Source of the DNA: Bacteroidaceae bacterium
Lineage (GTDB): Bacteria; Bacteroidota; Bacteroidia; Bacteroidales; Bacteroidaceae
Reading direction: 5' to 3'
DNA: 64,000 nt
NCBI GenBank assembly: GCA_017619335.1
Contig: JAFZSP010000010.1
Location: forward strand, 1 to 64,000
Below are positions 27,056-35,536 of the stretch, in pieces. Each line of letters begins with the position of its first letter. Positions within the stretch are counted from its first letter, which is position 1. Under the pieces are notes generated by a model. It searched no databases, was not told where the DNA came from, and worked only from the letters and a program-made list of their open reading frames with translations. A program made the translations under genes and the position numbers.

Positions 27056-28027
27056 TTAGTAATTATGATATCGTAATCTGTACAAAATACTATAAACTTC
27101 AAATAGCCTACCAAAGAATAATGTAGCCAAGAACCCCATTACTCTGTTATTAAAACCTGCATGTTTTAAATAACTTATTAGGACAAAGTTCTTATTGACA
27201 AATCTCCGAAGAATAGATATTGTGTCTTTATCTTTACATTGTTGGGAAAGGAACAACACAGAATTAACAGTTTGTGCAATACAGAAGCCCCATTTATATT
27301 TCATGGAAGCAGGAATAGCCTCATTGCCATAGTTGATTAACGTTTCAATTATATACATTAAATCTTTGATCCTTTTTGGGCTAACCTCACTTTGCGTGAT
27401 GGAACCATCCCTAAAACGATGATGATACACAGGCGTTTTGTAACATTTGACAGGACCGGCATGTGTAATCATAATGGGAGTGAACAATGTATCTTCGTGC
27501 AGTAGGCCCACTTTAAACGAGAGGTCATTTTGCAAAAGAAAAGCTCTGCGCATAATATAATAGGGTGCACAGAAATAAAAAGGCTTACATGCTAATTCAG
27601 ATCCTGTGAAGGCTTCGATAACACGTTTGTCAAGAGTCTGATTGCCGTTGTCTTCATTATAGCCAAAGTAGCTGCTAAAATACAAGAAATCGATGCCCTG
27701 TAGTTCCTTAATAATTTGGGGAATCTCTTGAGTTTCAGCCCAATCATCCGAATCGAAACACCAGATGTATTCACCCTTTGCTTCTTGAATACCTCTGTTA
27801 CGTGCAGCAGACAGTCCTGCATTGGTTTGCTCAACAATCCTTATGCGTGAATCTGCATACTTCTCCCTAATAATATCTATACTTCTGTCCATTGTTCCAT
27901 CATTAACAACAACAATCTCATAATCATCATTATCTGGGACAAGGAGGGAGTCCATACACTTCTCTATGTACTTCTCCACGCCATACACTGGCAGGACTAT
28001 TGATAGTTTCAAATTCTTATCCTTCAT
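27056..28027 (-). CDS. Family 2 glycosyltransferase
   Basis: The 323-residue product starts with the GT2 pattern LSIVLPVYGVEKYIEKCMDS (about 8-27), followed by YEIVVVNDGTMDRS, QTNAGLSAARNRGI, and the metal-binding DSDD in WCFDSDDW. The C-terminal part has basic and hydrophobic residues (around AGFNNRVMGFLATLFFGRLF) that may sit on the membrane. The gene overlaps the upstream polymerase gene by 11 bp, which supports co-translation. Confidence 0.9.
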   Translation of the reverse strand: MKDKNLKLSIVLPVYGVEKYIEKCMDSLLVPDNDDYEIVVVNDGTMDRSIDIIREKYADSRIRIVEQTNAGLSAARNRGIQEAKGEYIWCFDSDDWAETQEIPQIIKELQGIDFLYFSSYFGYNEDNGNQTLDKRVIEAFTGSELACKPFYFCAPYYIMRRAFLLQNDLSFKVGLLHEDTLFTPIMITHAGPVKCYKTPVYHHRFRDGSITQSEVSPKRIKDLMYIIETLINYGNEAIPASMKYKWGFCIAQTVNSVLFLSQQCKDKDTISILRRFVNKNFVLISYLKHAGFNNRVMGFLATLFFGRLFEVYSILYRLRYHNY

Positions 28028-29309
28028 AGCTGTCTATTTCTTCATCAGATTGTTCTTCTTCCATGTCTTCACTCTCTTCACCACTACCATCCTGATTAAT
28101 ATAAAGCATCATTGCCATTGCCACCCAAGCTTCTGTATCAAGAAATAATGTACCAGAAGTAAGACGCAATAAAAAGAAATAAATGAATATAAGTCCAAAA
28201 GCAGCAATGTTCATATTATTGCGAATGGCATACATGCAATTTTTTATCCCATACCACAACAATATCATAAAAGGAATCGTAAACACAACTCCAAATGTCA
28301 TCAACAGCTCCAGAATAAAATTGTGAGGATAATTACCCACACGTGATCCCAATAATGTCCTAAAATAGGAACCCAAAAATGGACCATCAGAAATCTGTCG
28401 CCATGCAAGAGAGAACTCAGAATCTGCAGAACCAAAGCGACCGGTGCCACCATCTTCTACTACAGAAAAGAATCGCTTGAAAACATAAAATTCAGACAGA
28501 AAGGACATCAGCTCTTGGCTAAATAAGAAGGCAAAACACGAAACTATCAATATGAACAAGAATGTTTTTATTCCAAAGAAACCTTTGCAGAAGAGATAGA
28601 ATAGTACTGTCACAAACAGAAACAACAAAGGACCTCGTTGAGCGATGACAATGACATTGATAAACGTTAATGTGGCTATACTCCAAAATAGAATTTTATT
28701 CAGGATTAGATTCTTCGTCCATCTGTCTTTAAGCCATAGATTCAGAAGAAAGGCTTCTGATGCATATTGCGCCAGGGAGATTTCATCCAACATCCTGAAA
28801 GCTTTTATCAAATCATGTTTCTCCGTAATCTTGGCTGCTTGAAGCATATATACAGACATATTACCGGACAAATCATGAATAATTAACATGACAACAAGAA
28901 ATAGTGTAGATATTCTCAACAACATATCCAGATTGGCATATTGCTGATAGAGAACGACAAAAGAGCAGACAAGAGAAATAGTGATAATATTTTGAATGAT
29001 AGTCACATTACTCAAAGGCACGTGCATCATAATGTCACGTGGAATCTGGGGATCTACCATGATGTAATAAATCACATAGAAACTATATATCCAGTAGAGT
29101 AATTGAAAGATTAAGACGGTCATTAAACTTTCATGATTCCATCTCATTTGGAAGGAATGAAACATAAGGGCCGTCAGACAGAGATACTCCACAACAGCTA
29201 AACCCGAAGCAATCATTGGATAGCCAAGAATAGGCAACCAATGGATGAGAATTCTCATGGGGAATAACCAAAAGAGTAGTACTTGTATTGTCAGTTGCAA
29301 CCTATTCAT
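28017..29309 (-). CDS. Wzy-like O-antigen/capsule polymerase with an acidic tail
   Basis: The 430-residue product has about ten or more hydrophobic spans and the loop motif YPHNFILELLMTFGVVF (about 332-348), typical of O-antigen ligases/polymerases. Near the middle is a VIAQRGPLLFLF stretch, which also fits the Wzy/WaaL superfamily. It should polymerise lipid-linked repeat units at the periplasmic face. The last 25 residues are very acidic (SGEESEDMEEEQSDEEIDSY), which is unusual in this family. The start ATG overlaps the stop of the flippase gene by four bases. Confidence 0.82.
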   Translation of the reverse strand: MNRLQLTIQVLLFWLFPMRILIHWLPILGYPMIASGLAVVEYLCLTALMFHSFQMRWNHESLMTVLIFQLLYWIYSFYVIYYIMVDPQIPRDIMMHVPLSNVTIIQNIITISLVCSFVVLYQQYANLDMLLRISTLFLVVMLIIHDLSGNMSVYMLQAAKITEKHDLIKAFRMLDEISLAQYASEAFLLNLWLKDRWTKNLILNKILFWSIATLTFINVIVIAQRGPLLFLFVTVLFYLFCKGFFGIKTFLFILIVSCFAFLFSQELMSFLSEFYVFKRFFSVVEDGGTGRFGSADSEFSLAWRQISDGPFLGSYFRTLLGSRVGNYPHNFILELLMTFGVVFTIPFMILLWYGIKNCMYAIRNNMNIAAFGLIFIYFFLLRLTSGTLFLDTEAWVAMAMMLYINQDGSGEESEDMEEEQSDEEIDSYEG

Positions 29310-30880
29310 ATCATCATAGAAATATTATTAGAAGAGTGGGAGTTTCGAGAGCCAGATTTCCGACATTTAGCGCCTACGTAGTTACGCATCCAAATCCATT
29401 CTTCCTTGTTTAAGCCCAAAAGTATGATAACTAAGACGGTCTCTATTGCCACCATCAAACAAGAAACAAGGAGCATAATAAAGGAATGAGGCTCTATGTG
29501 GGTAAAATGAAGACAAATGGCACTAATAGCAGCCACAAACAGGAAAGGAATAACGATTCTTCTATAATAAGAACCTATTGTGATATCCAATATTTTGGAT
29601 AATGACCATACTCGATAAAAAAGAACAATCATACAAATCGCCGTAAGAAGAATCATAGAGGCAATCGGTGGGGCCCCCAATTTAAACACTAAATAGCAAA
29701 TCGGGATAAACATCAGCGTCTGCACCCCCACTCCTATTTGATATTTTTTAATATCACCTGTGGCTCTCACGGTTTGCGTGATAGGATATTCGAAAGAAAG
29801 TGCCATACAGTGGATCAATGTCCACTGAGAAAAAAGGACCATATCATCTGTTACCTGTCCTTCACCAAGCCAAAGGACAAGCAGAGGCTTCATATTCACT
29901 ATCAGAGGCATTGATAGGAGAAGTATTAAAAAGAGAGAAAATCTTGAACTTTTGAGGACTAATTGTTTAGTATATTCTTTTTCGTTATTGGCATAGGTCT
30001 TGACAATTTGAGGATTGACCGCCATAAAGAAATTCGAAACAAATGAAATCACCAATGTATGCACATTATCTGAAATAGCTTTTGCAGCATTAACCACAGG
30101 ACCAAAGAAAATATTCAGCAAGATGGCTTGACCTTGTACATTCATTACGCTGGTTGCCGTACCAAACAGATTCCACCCCATAAAGGACAATAGATGCTTC
30201 AGAACACTTTGATCCCAGTATCGTTGATATATACAACCTGCTAATTTCACCTTACAATAAACCACATACACCAAATTTGATAGCAAATGAGCCACAACCG
30301 TCATGAAGACAATGGTTATCAAATGGTCATAAGGTGTAATATAAAGTAGATAAACAACGGCCAGTTTTAGCCCTGCATCCAGTAAGGACACATAGGCAAA
30401 TATATCCATCTTTTCGTATGCAATAACGGCCGATGTATATGGAATAACCAAGGTACTGATGACAAAGTCAAGAATCGTAAACTGAAAAATCCATTGAGCG
30501 GCATTGAGACGATTGGGAGGGATGGTAAGCTGGTGAGAAATAAAATAGGGGCCGACGAGTTCGAAAAGGACAATTCCTATAACCGAGATGATAATGAACA
30601 AATTTATCAGCATGCTGAATGTGCGACGGAACTGAACCATATCGTTCGTTCCTAAACCATAGGCCAGAAAACGCTGTGCCGCATTCACCATAGCGGTCGT
30701 TACGATTCCCATGAAACTGATGATACCAGCAATAACATTCCGAATACCAAAATCTTCTACTCCGAGAATTTGCAAAGTGATACGAGTTGTATAAATGGAG
30801 ACGATAGTCATCACTATCATCCTAAAATATAGCAACAAAGTGTTTTTTGCTATCCTCTTATTATTCTGAGATTTGTTCAT
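29306..30880 (-). CDS. Wzx-like polysaccharide flippase (MATE/MVF superfamily)
   Basis: From the ATG at 30880 the 524-residue product begins MNKSQNNKRIAKNTLLLYFR and then has about 12-14 hydrophobic spans (TRITLQILGVEDFGIRNVIA, then GIISFMGIVTTAMVNAAQRF) that match O-unit flippases. The frame is open upstream to 30949, but this would overlap the preceding glycosyltransferase gene; the chosen start lies directly after its stop. It would move the lipid-linked repeat unit across the inner membrane for the Wzy-like polymerase encoded next. Together with the Wzc/Wza genes at 4449-7718 this makes a Wzx/Wzy-dependent pathway. Confidence 0.88.
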   Translation of the reverse strand: MNKSQNNKRIAKNTLLLYFRMIVMTIVSIYTTRITLQILGVEDFGIRNVIAGIISFMGIVTTAMVNAAQRFLAYGLGTNDMVQFRRTFSMLINLFIIISVIGIVLFELVGPYFISHQLTIPPNRLNAAQWIFQFTILDFVISTLVIPYTSAVIAYEKMDIFAYVSLLDAGLKLAVVYLLYITPYDHLITIVFMTVVAHLLSNLVYVVYCKVKLAGCIYQRYWDQSVLKHLLSFMGWNLFGTATSVMNVQGQAILLNIFFGPVVNAAKAISDNVHTLVISFVSNFFMAVNPQIVKTYANNEKEYTKQLVLKSSRFSLFLILLLSMPLIVNMKPLLVLWLGEGQVTDDMVLFSQWTLIHCMALSFEYPITQTVRATGDIKKYQIGVGVQTLMFIPICYLVFKLGAPPIASMILLTAICMIVLFYRVWSLSKILDITIGSYYRRIVIPFLFVAAISAICLHFTHIEPHSFIMLLVSCLMVAIETVLVIILLGLNKEEWIWMRNYVGAKCRKSGSRNSHSSNNISMMI

Positions 30881-30881
30881 G

Positions 30882-31820
30882 TTACCGCTTTTTGAACCAG
30901 CTGATCGTTTCCCCATTCTGGCAACTGGCAAAAGGCAAACGTTTTCCAATGAAAATGATTACCTTACGGCGAAGTCCTCTTGTGAAATAGGAGGGAGAAT
31001 ACCAGAAATATTTTTTTGTTAATTGAAGCGCCTTTGTGAATTCATGTTCTTGGAGATAGGGAACCAATAGGGAGCCATAATGCAAAGCATATACTTTCTT
31101 ACGGAATCCAGGTTCGACTTCGTCAATATTATTAATGCAATCGGAAAAAGTGTTCAGGAAAAAAACTTTCACGCTCTGTAATGATTTTGAGGAAGGTATG
31201 TTATTATTTCCACCGGTCCCCCGCTCCACCAAAGGCTCTTTCACACAACCAATCTTATAGTTCGCATTAAAAAATCGAAGAAGTAACTCATAATCTTGAT
31301 GCCGACGGAAAGCTTCATCAAAACCATGAATTTGACGAAGAGGCTCTGCACGAAACATGAGACAGGTCGTAAACATCCTTGTTTTCATCAGAAGGAGTTC
31401 TCTCGTTGCATCACCTTCATAAGGTTCCACCGCAATTTCAACACCATTCATTTGAGCATAACAATAAACCGCATCAAATGTGGGGTGAGTGGAAAGAAAT
31501 TGTACTTGCTTCTCAATTTTACTAGGTAAGAAACAGTCATCATCGTCTAAGAAAGCTATAAATTCCCCATGAGCATACCTTATGCCTGTATTGCGAGCTG
31601 CTGAACCATTCTTGTTCTTTTCATGTTTTAGGTACACAACACGAGTGTCTGCTAAAAACGGAAACATAACCTTTTCTGTCTCCTCCCTCTCCAATGATTC
31701 AGGAGAATTATCATCAACAACGATTATTTCTATATCGTGATACGTCTGATTCAGCACAGACTTGATTGCCTTGCCAACGACACCACTACTCTTGTATGTA
31801 GGTATTATTACAGAAACCAT
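30882..31820 (-). CDS. Family 2 glycosyltransferase (first gene of the operon)
   Basis: The 312-residue product starts VSVIIPTYKSSGVVGKAIKS, then IEIIVVDDNSPESL and GSAARNTGIRYAHGEFIAFL with the DDDD metal-binding cluster right after. This is a standard GT2 enzyme. A promoter -7 box about 70 bp upstream (31890-31898) marks it as the first gene of the minus-strand polysaccharide operon. Between its promoter and the MurF-Alr stop at 32008 there is nothing else that I can recognise. Confidence 0.9.
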   Translation of the reverse strand: MVSVIIPTYKSSGVVGKAIKSVLNQTYHDIEIIVVDDNSPESLEREETEKVMFPFLADTRVVYLKHEKNKNGSAARNTGIRYAHGEFIAFLDDDDCFLPSKIEKQVQFLSTHPTFDAVYCYAQMNGVEIAVEPYEGDATRELLLMKTRMFTTCLMFRAEPLRQIHGFDEAFRRHQDYELLLRFFNANYKIGCVKEPLVERGTGGNNNIPSSKSLQSVKVFFLNTFSDCINNIDEVEPGFRKKVYALHYGSLLVPYLQEHEFTKALQLTKKYFWYSPSYFTRGLRRKVIIFIGKRLPFASCQNGETISWFKKR

Positions 31821-31889
31821 GTTTAATCAAAATAAGACAACAAACCTCGTTTGCTTTTCTTAAAAGATAAGTCACTTTATATTAATCGT

Positions 31890-31898
31890 GCAAAGTTA
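31890..31898 (-). promoter_or_regulatory. Promoter -7 element for the polysaccharide operon
   Basis: The minus strand reads TAACTTTGC, preceded by a run of T's. It lies about 70 bp upstream of the first glycosyltransferase gene. Confidence 0.6.
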
Positions 31899-32007
31899 CT
31901 GAAAAAAAAGACGGTGAAAGCGTTTTTGATGTTAAAAAATGCCAAAAGAGAGGGTGAAGGGGGTATTATGCTGTCTTTCCGCTAAAAACGACGTGCCCGA
32001 GTATGGT

Positions 32008-34437
32008 CTAATCCACATAATAGATGCGTTTGACGCGGGGTGAAACGGAAGTGAGTATCTCATAGGGAATGGTGCCGATAGCCTCTGCGAGGATGGTGGG
32101 CGGAAGCTCCGGTCCGAAGATGACGGCCGTGTCTCCCTCCTGACAAGGAATATCGGTGACATCTATCATGCAGACGTCCATGCAGATGTTGCCCACGTAG
32201 GGTGCTGGCTGCCCATTGACGAGACAGTAGCAACGGCCACAACCGAGGAGACGGTCCAGACCGTCGGCATAGCCGATTGGAAGGGCGGCGATGCGGCTGT
32301 CCCGGGTAAGGTGGCCACGACGGCTATAGCCCACGGTATCTGAGGCTGGCACGTCGTGGATCTGCAGGATGGTGGTCTTGAGGGTGGAGATGGGGGTGAG
32401 TGGAGAGGGAAGACGGGAAGGGGTTCCGTCGGGTGAACCGACGGACACAGGTTTTGAACTCAGAGGAGCGAGCGGCTGCACACCATAGAGCCCTAATCCC
32501 AGACGAACCATATCACAATGACGATCAGGAAAATGCTCGATGCCTGCACTATTGCAGATGTGACGGAGGATATGATCTGGGAAGGCTGTCTGGAGCGTGT
32601 CTGCTGCGGCACAGAAAAGGTTCCACTGCTGCAATGAGAACTGGTCAAAGTCTTCGCTGTCTGACCCCACAAAGTGGGTGAATACAGAACGCGGCACGAG
32701 CGCTTTCTGTGCGTGGAGACGATCTATCAAGGTGGGAAGGTCTGTGGCAGGCGTAAAACCGAGGCGATGCATGCCTGTGTCCAGTTTGACATGAATGGGG
32801 AATCCCGTAATTCCTTCTCGTTCAGCAGCGTGGATGAGTGCATCCAAGAGGCGGAAGCTATACACTTCAGGCTCCAGTTGATACTCGAAGAGCGTCCGGA
32901 ACGATGACATCTCGGGATTCATAACCATGATGTTGGCCGTGATGCCTGCACGACGCAGTTCCACGCCCTCATCGGCCACTGCCACCGCCAGATAATCCAC
33001 CCGATGATCCTGCAGCGTCTTGGCAATCTCCACGGCACCAGCACCGTAGGCCGAAGCCTTCACCATGCACACCATCTTGGTCTCCGGCCGCATGAAAGAG
33101 CGATAATAGTTGAGGTTCTGCACCACAGCAGAGAGATTCACTTCCAAGACGGTCTCGTGTACTTTCTGCACCAGCGCATCAGCCAGACGGTCAAAGCGTG
33201 CCTGACGGGCACCCTTGATAAGGATAACCCGATCCTGCAGGGCGGAGAAAGTGGCGGAGGAGAGAAAAGCATCCAGAGTGGGGAAGGTGGAGAGTATCCC
33301 TACGGGTGAACCGTCGGGCACACGTGCCGCCACGTTCGCCATCCCTGCAGAAATCTCTGTGCCGATGCCGATAAACTCATCCACACCATATTCTTTCACG
33401 AGTTCTGCCACCCGGTGATACAACTCCGTCAGGTTGAGGCCAGACTGTTTGATGTCGGAGAGGATGAGCGTACGGCGACGCCCGCTGCTGTCAGGACGGC
33501 GCCGCATGAAGTCAAGAGCCGTTTCCAGTGAGTCGAGGTCACAGTTGCAGGTGTCGGTAATGAGAGAGCAGTTGTTTCGTCCCTCCTTGACTTCCAGGCG
33601 CATAGCCACGGGCTCCAGCCGCTTCAGGCGTTCGTTGATGACTTCTTCCTTCAACCCCAACAGACGGCACACGGCCACGCAGTGCAGTGTGTCCTCATCA
33701 CCATCTTCTTTCCACCCAATGCGCTGCCCTTGGAAGCCGCTGACATCGATACATTCTTGAACGACTTCGTCAGAAGCATTATAAATAAGTACGCGCGCGT
33801 GACGGAAAAGGCGCAACTTCTCCATGCATTTCTCACGACGGTTGGCAAAGTTCTCGTCATGTGCAGGGCCCAGGTGGGTGAGTACGCCGATAGTGGGCTG
33901 AATAATGCTCTCCAGCGGATCCATCTCCCCCGGCTCGCTGATGCCAGCCTCAAAAATGCCTATCTGAGTGTGCTCGGACAAGCGCCAGACCGAAAGCGGC
34001 ACGCCAATCTGCGAGTTCCAGGAACGCGGCGAACGAGTGATGTTGAAGTCGGGTGAGAGCAACTGGTAAAGCCACTCCTTGACGATGGTCTTTCCGTTGC
34101 TGCCCGTGATGCCGATAACGGGAATATCAAACTCTTCCCGATGCCGTTCGGCCAGCCGCTGCAGGGCTTTCAGCGGTGAGGGGACGACAAGGTAGTTGGC
34201 ATCCGGTTCGGGCTTCTCAGGTGCCTGACTGACCATGAAGGCGCGGACACCACGTCGATAGAGTTCTGGTATATAACGATGGCCATCGTTCTTCTGTGTG
34301 CGGATGGCAAAGAAGAGCGTGGCCTCGGGGAACGTGAGAGAGCGGCTGTCTGTCAACAGCCAGTCTATATGGGTCTCGGCAGAGCCTATGCGATGTGCAC
34401 CTACGAGGGTGGTAATGAGGGAGATGGGGTATGTCAT
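32008..34437 (-). CDS. murF-alr: Bifunctional MurF - alanine racemase
   Basis: The 809-residue product joins two enzymes of peptidoglycan synthesis. The N-terminal half (about 1-440) is a Mur ligase: TDSRSLTFPEATLFFAI, the ATP-binding GITGSNGKT (about 109-117), and ITDTCNCDLDSLETAL. MurF adds D-Ala-D-Ala to the UDP-MurNAc-tripeptide. The C-terminal half (about 445-809) is an alanine racemase with PLP lysine in CMVKASAYGAGAVEIA (KASAYGAG instead of the usual KADAYGHG) and the catalytic Tyr in the VGYSRRG region; GNICMDVCMIDVTDI is the usual C-terminal signature. This fusion is known in Bacteroidota. Two short PDGxPxG segments are encoded by related in-frame repeats. The gene overlaps the upstream GSCFA gene by four bases. 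Confidence 0.93.
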   Translation of the reverse strand: MTYPISLITTLVGAHRIGSAETHIDWLLTDSRSLTFPEATLFFAIRTQKNDGHRYIPELYRRGVRAFMVSQAPEKPEPDANYLVVPSPLKALQRLAERHREEFDIPVIGITGSNGKTIVKEWLYQLLSPDFNITRSPRSWNSQIGVPLSVWRLSEHTQIGIFEAGISEPGEMDPLESIIQPTIGVLTHLGPAHDENFANRREKCMEKLRLFRHARVLIYNASDEVVQECIDVSGFQGQRIGWKEDGDEDTLHCVAVCRLLGLKEEVINERLKRLEPVAMRLEVKEGRNNCSLITDTCNCDLDSLETALDFMRRRPDSSGRRRTLILSDIKQSGLNLTELYHRVAELVKEYGVDEFIGIGTEISAGMANVAARVPDGSPVGILSTFPTLDAFLSSATFSALQDRVILIKGARQARFDRLADALVQKVHETVLEVNLSAVVQNLNYYRSFMRPETKMVCMVKASAYGAGAVEIAKTLQDHRVDYLAVAVADEGVELRRAGITANIMVMNPEMSSFRTLFEYQLEPEVYSFRLLDALIHAAEREGITGFPIHVKLDTGMHRLGFTPATDLPTLIDRLHAQKALVPRSVFTHFVGSDSEDFDQFSLQQWNLFCAAADTLQTAFPDHILRHICNSAGIEHFPDRHCDMVRLGLGLYGVQPLAPLSSKPVSVGSPDGTPSRLPSPLTPISTLKTTILQIHDVPASDTVGYSRRGHLTRDSRIAALPIGYADGLDRLLGCGRCYCLVNGQPAPYVGNICMDVCMIDVTDIPCQEGDTAVIFGPELPPTILAEAIGTIPYEILTSVSPRVKRIYYVD

Positions 34438-35348
34438 AGTTCAATGTTATACTTGGCCAGCAACTCGTTGAGGCGCTGCTGAGTCTGTTCACGAAAACGG
34501 ATGGTGGCAGGCGAATCAGGATCCTCCGGCCGATGCTGTAAGGCACGACGAATGGGTTCATAATCCACCAGATAGCGGTGTGTCTCAGTATCCAACCAAC
34601 GATCTGCAAATCGTTCCCAAATGTAGTCCAAGGCCTGTGGTGACGGATGCAGCATATCCTCTGCAAAGAACCTATAATCCCGCAATTCATCCAACTGCAA
34701 CTCGTATGCAGGGAAATAACAGACTTGCTGTGGGCGATTGCGCATGACAGCATCCACCGCCAACAGCAGTACCGCCTTGCTCAGACGGCTCTCATGAAAG
34801 CCATACTTCGCATAACGGTAGGGTGAGACGGTGAAGACGACCTGTGCCCGAGGGAAGAGCTGACAAAGACGGTCCAAGGTGTCTGTGACATCCTCAACCG
34901 TCATATCCTGCTCTGTAAACTCGGCCTGCGGTTGCTTGTGGCAGTTGCCCACGACCAGGTCTCCCTTGGCATAATATCTGTTGGTTCCCAGTGTGATAAC
35001 CACCGTGTCGGGGTTCCATTCAAAGAGGCGTCCTCGTGCCGAGAGGATTCCTGCCTTGCAGGCATCTAACGTGGAGGCGTTCTTGCTGCTGTCTGTCAGC
35101 CAGCAATGCCAGCGCTGGTCTGCATCCTCGAAATAGAGGGCATCGTCCATGGGATTCTGCATCAACACCTGCAGAATGCTTTTGGGATTGTAGAGTACGC
35201 CAAAGGGATTGACCAAGGCGGGCAGGCCGCTCTGCCTCATGCGCGTTCCTATGTTCTCCGCGAAGCAGGAACCGATGAACGCCACGCGACTTCTGATGCC
35301 GATGAGCCGCAGCGGTTGAGAGATTTCTATGGTTGTTTGCAGTTTCAT
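34434..35348 (-). CDS. GSCFA-domain protein (SGNH-hydrolase-like)
   Basis: The 304-residue product carries the name-giving motif FIGSCFAENIGTRM (about 24-37), where the Ser is in a nucleophile-like position, and then GLPALVNPFGVLYNPKSI, VVITLGTNRYY and the EDMLHPSPQALDYIWERFAD segment with a DxxH pattern near the end. The family resembles SGNH hydrolases, and its substrate is not known. It is co-transcribed with MurF-Alr, and the four-base overlap suggests coupled translation, so a cell-envelope role is possible. A promoter -7 box ends only three bases before the ATG, so the mRNA may be leaderless. Confidence 0.88.
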   Translation of the reverse strand: MKLQTTIEISQPLRLIGIRSRVAFIGSCFAENIGTRMRQSGLPALVNPFGVLYNPKSILQVLMQNPMDDALYFEDADQRWHCWLTDSSKNASTLDACKAGILSARGRLFEWNPDTVVITLGTNRYYAKGDLVVGNCHKQPQAEFTEQDMTVEDVTDTLDRLCQLFPRAQVVFTVSPYRYAKYGFHESRLSKAVLLLAVDAVMRNRPQQVCYFPAYELQLDELRDYRFFAEDMLHPSPQALDYIWERFADRWLDTETHRYLVDYEPIRRALQHRPEDPDSPATIRFREQTQQRLNELLAKYNIEL

Positions 35349-35351
35349 GGT

Positions 35352-35360
35352 GCAAAGGTA
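35352..35360 (-). promoter_or_regulatory. Promoter -7 element for GSCFA-murF-alr
   Basis: The minus strand reads TACCTTTGC and is followed by only three bases (ACC) before the ATG at 35348. Confidence 0.65.
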
Positions 35361-35505
35361 GTAAAAAAGTTTAAAGTTTGGAGTTTAGAGTTTAGAGTTT
35401 TTCGTCTGAGGACTTCATTTTTACCCATAAAACCATGAAAAATGACCCAAAAGACCCCCTTTTTGGAAAGAAACTCCCAACTTTGAACACTAAACTCTAA
35501 ACTTT
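35361..35505. repeat. AGTTTAGAGTTT repeats between divergent promoters
   Basis: Units of the type AGTTTAAAGTTTGG and AGTTTAGAGTTTAGAGTTT lie at the left, and the reverse complement type (CTAAACTCTAAAC) at the right. Each side abuts a TACCTTTGC box. The pattern is the same as at 1128-1297. Confidence 0.5.
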
Positions 35506-35509
35506 TCCC

Positions 35510-35518
35510 TACCTTTGC
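35510..35518 (+). promoter_or_regulatory. Promoter -7 element for dxs-trkA
   Basis: TACCTTTGC lies 18 bp before the ATG of dxs. It is preceded by AAACTTTTCCC, as in the other divergent promoter. Confidence 0.65.
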
Positions 35519-35536
35519 ACTCGAAATACCACATTC

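Noticed and set aside
34434-35348. Clear catalytic assignment for the GSCFA protein
   Set aside because: The SGNH-like Ser and His motifs are suggestive, but no substrate is known for the family, so no reaction is claimed.
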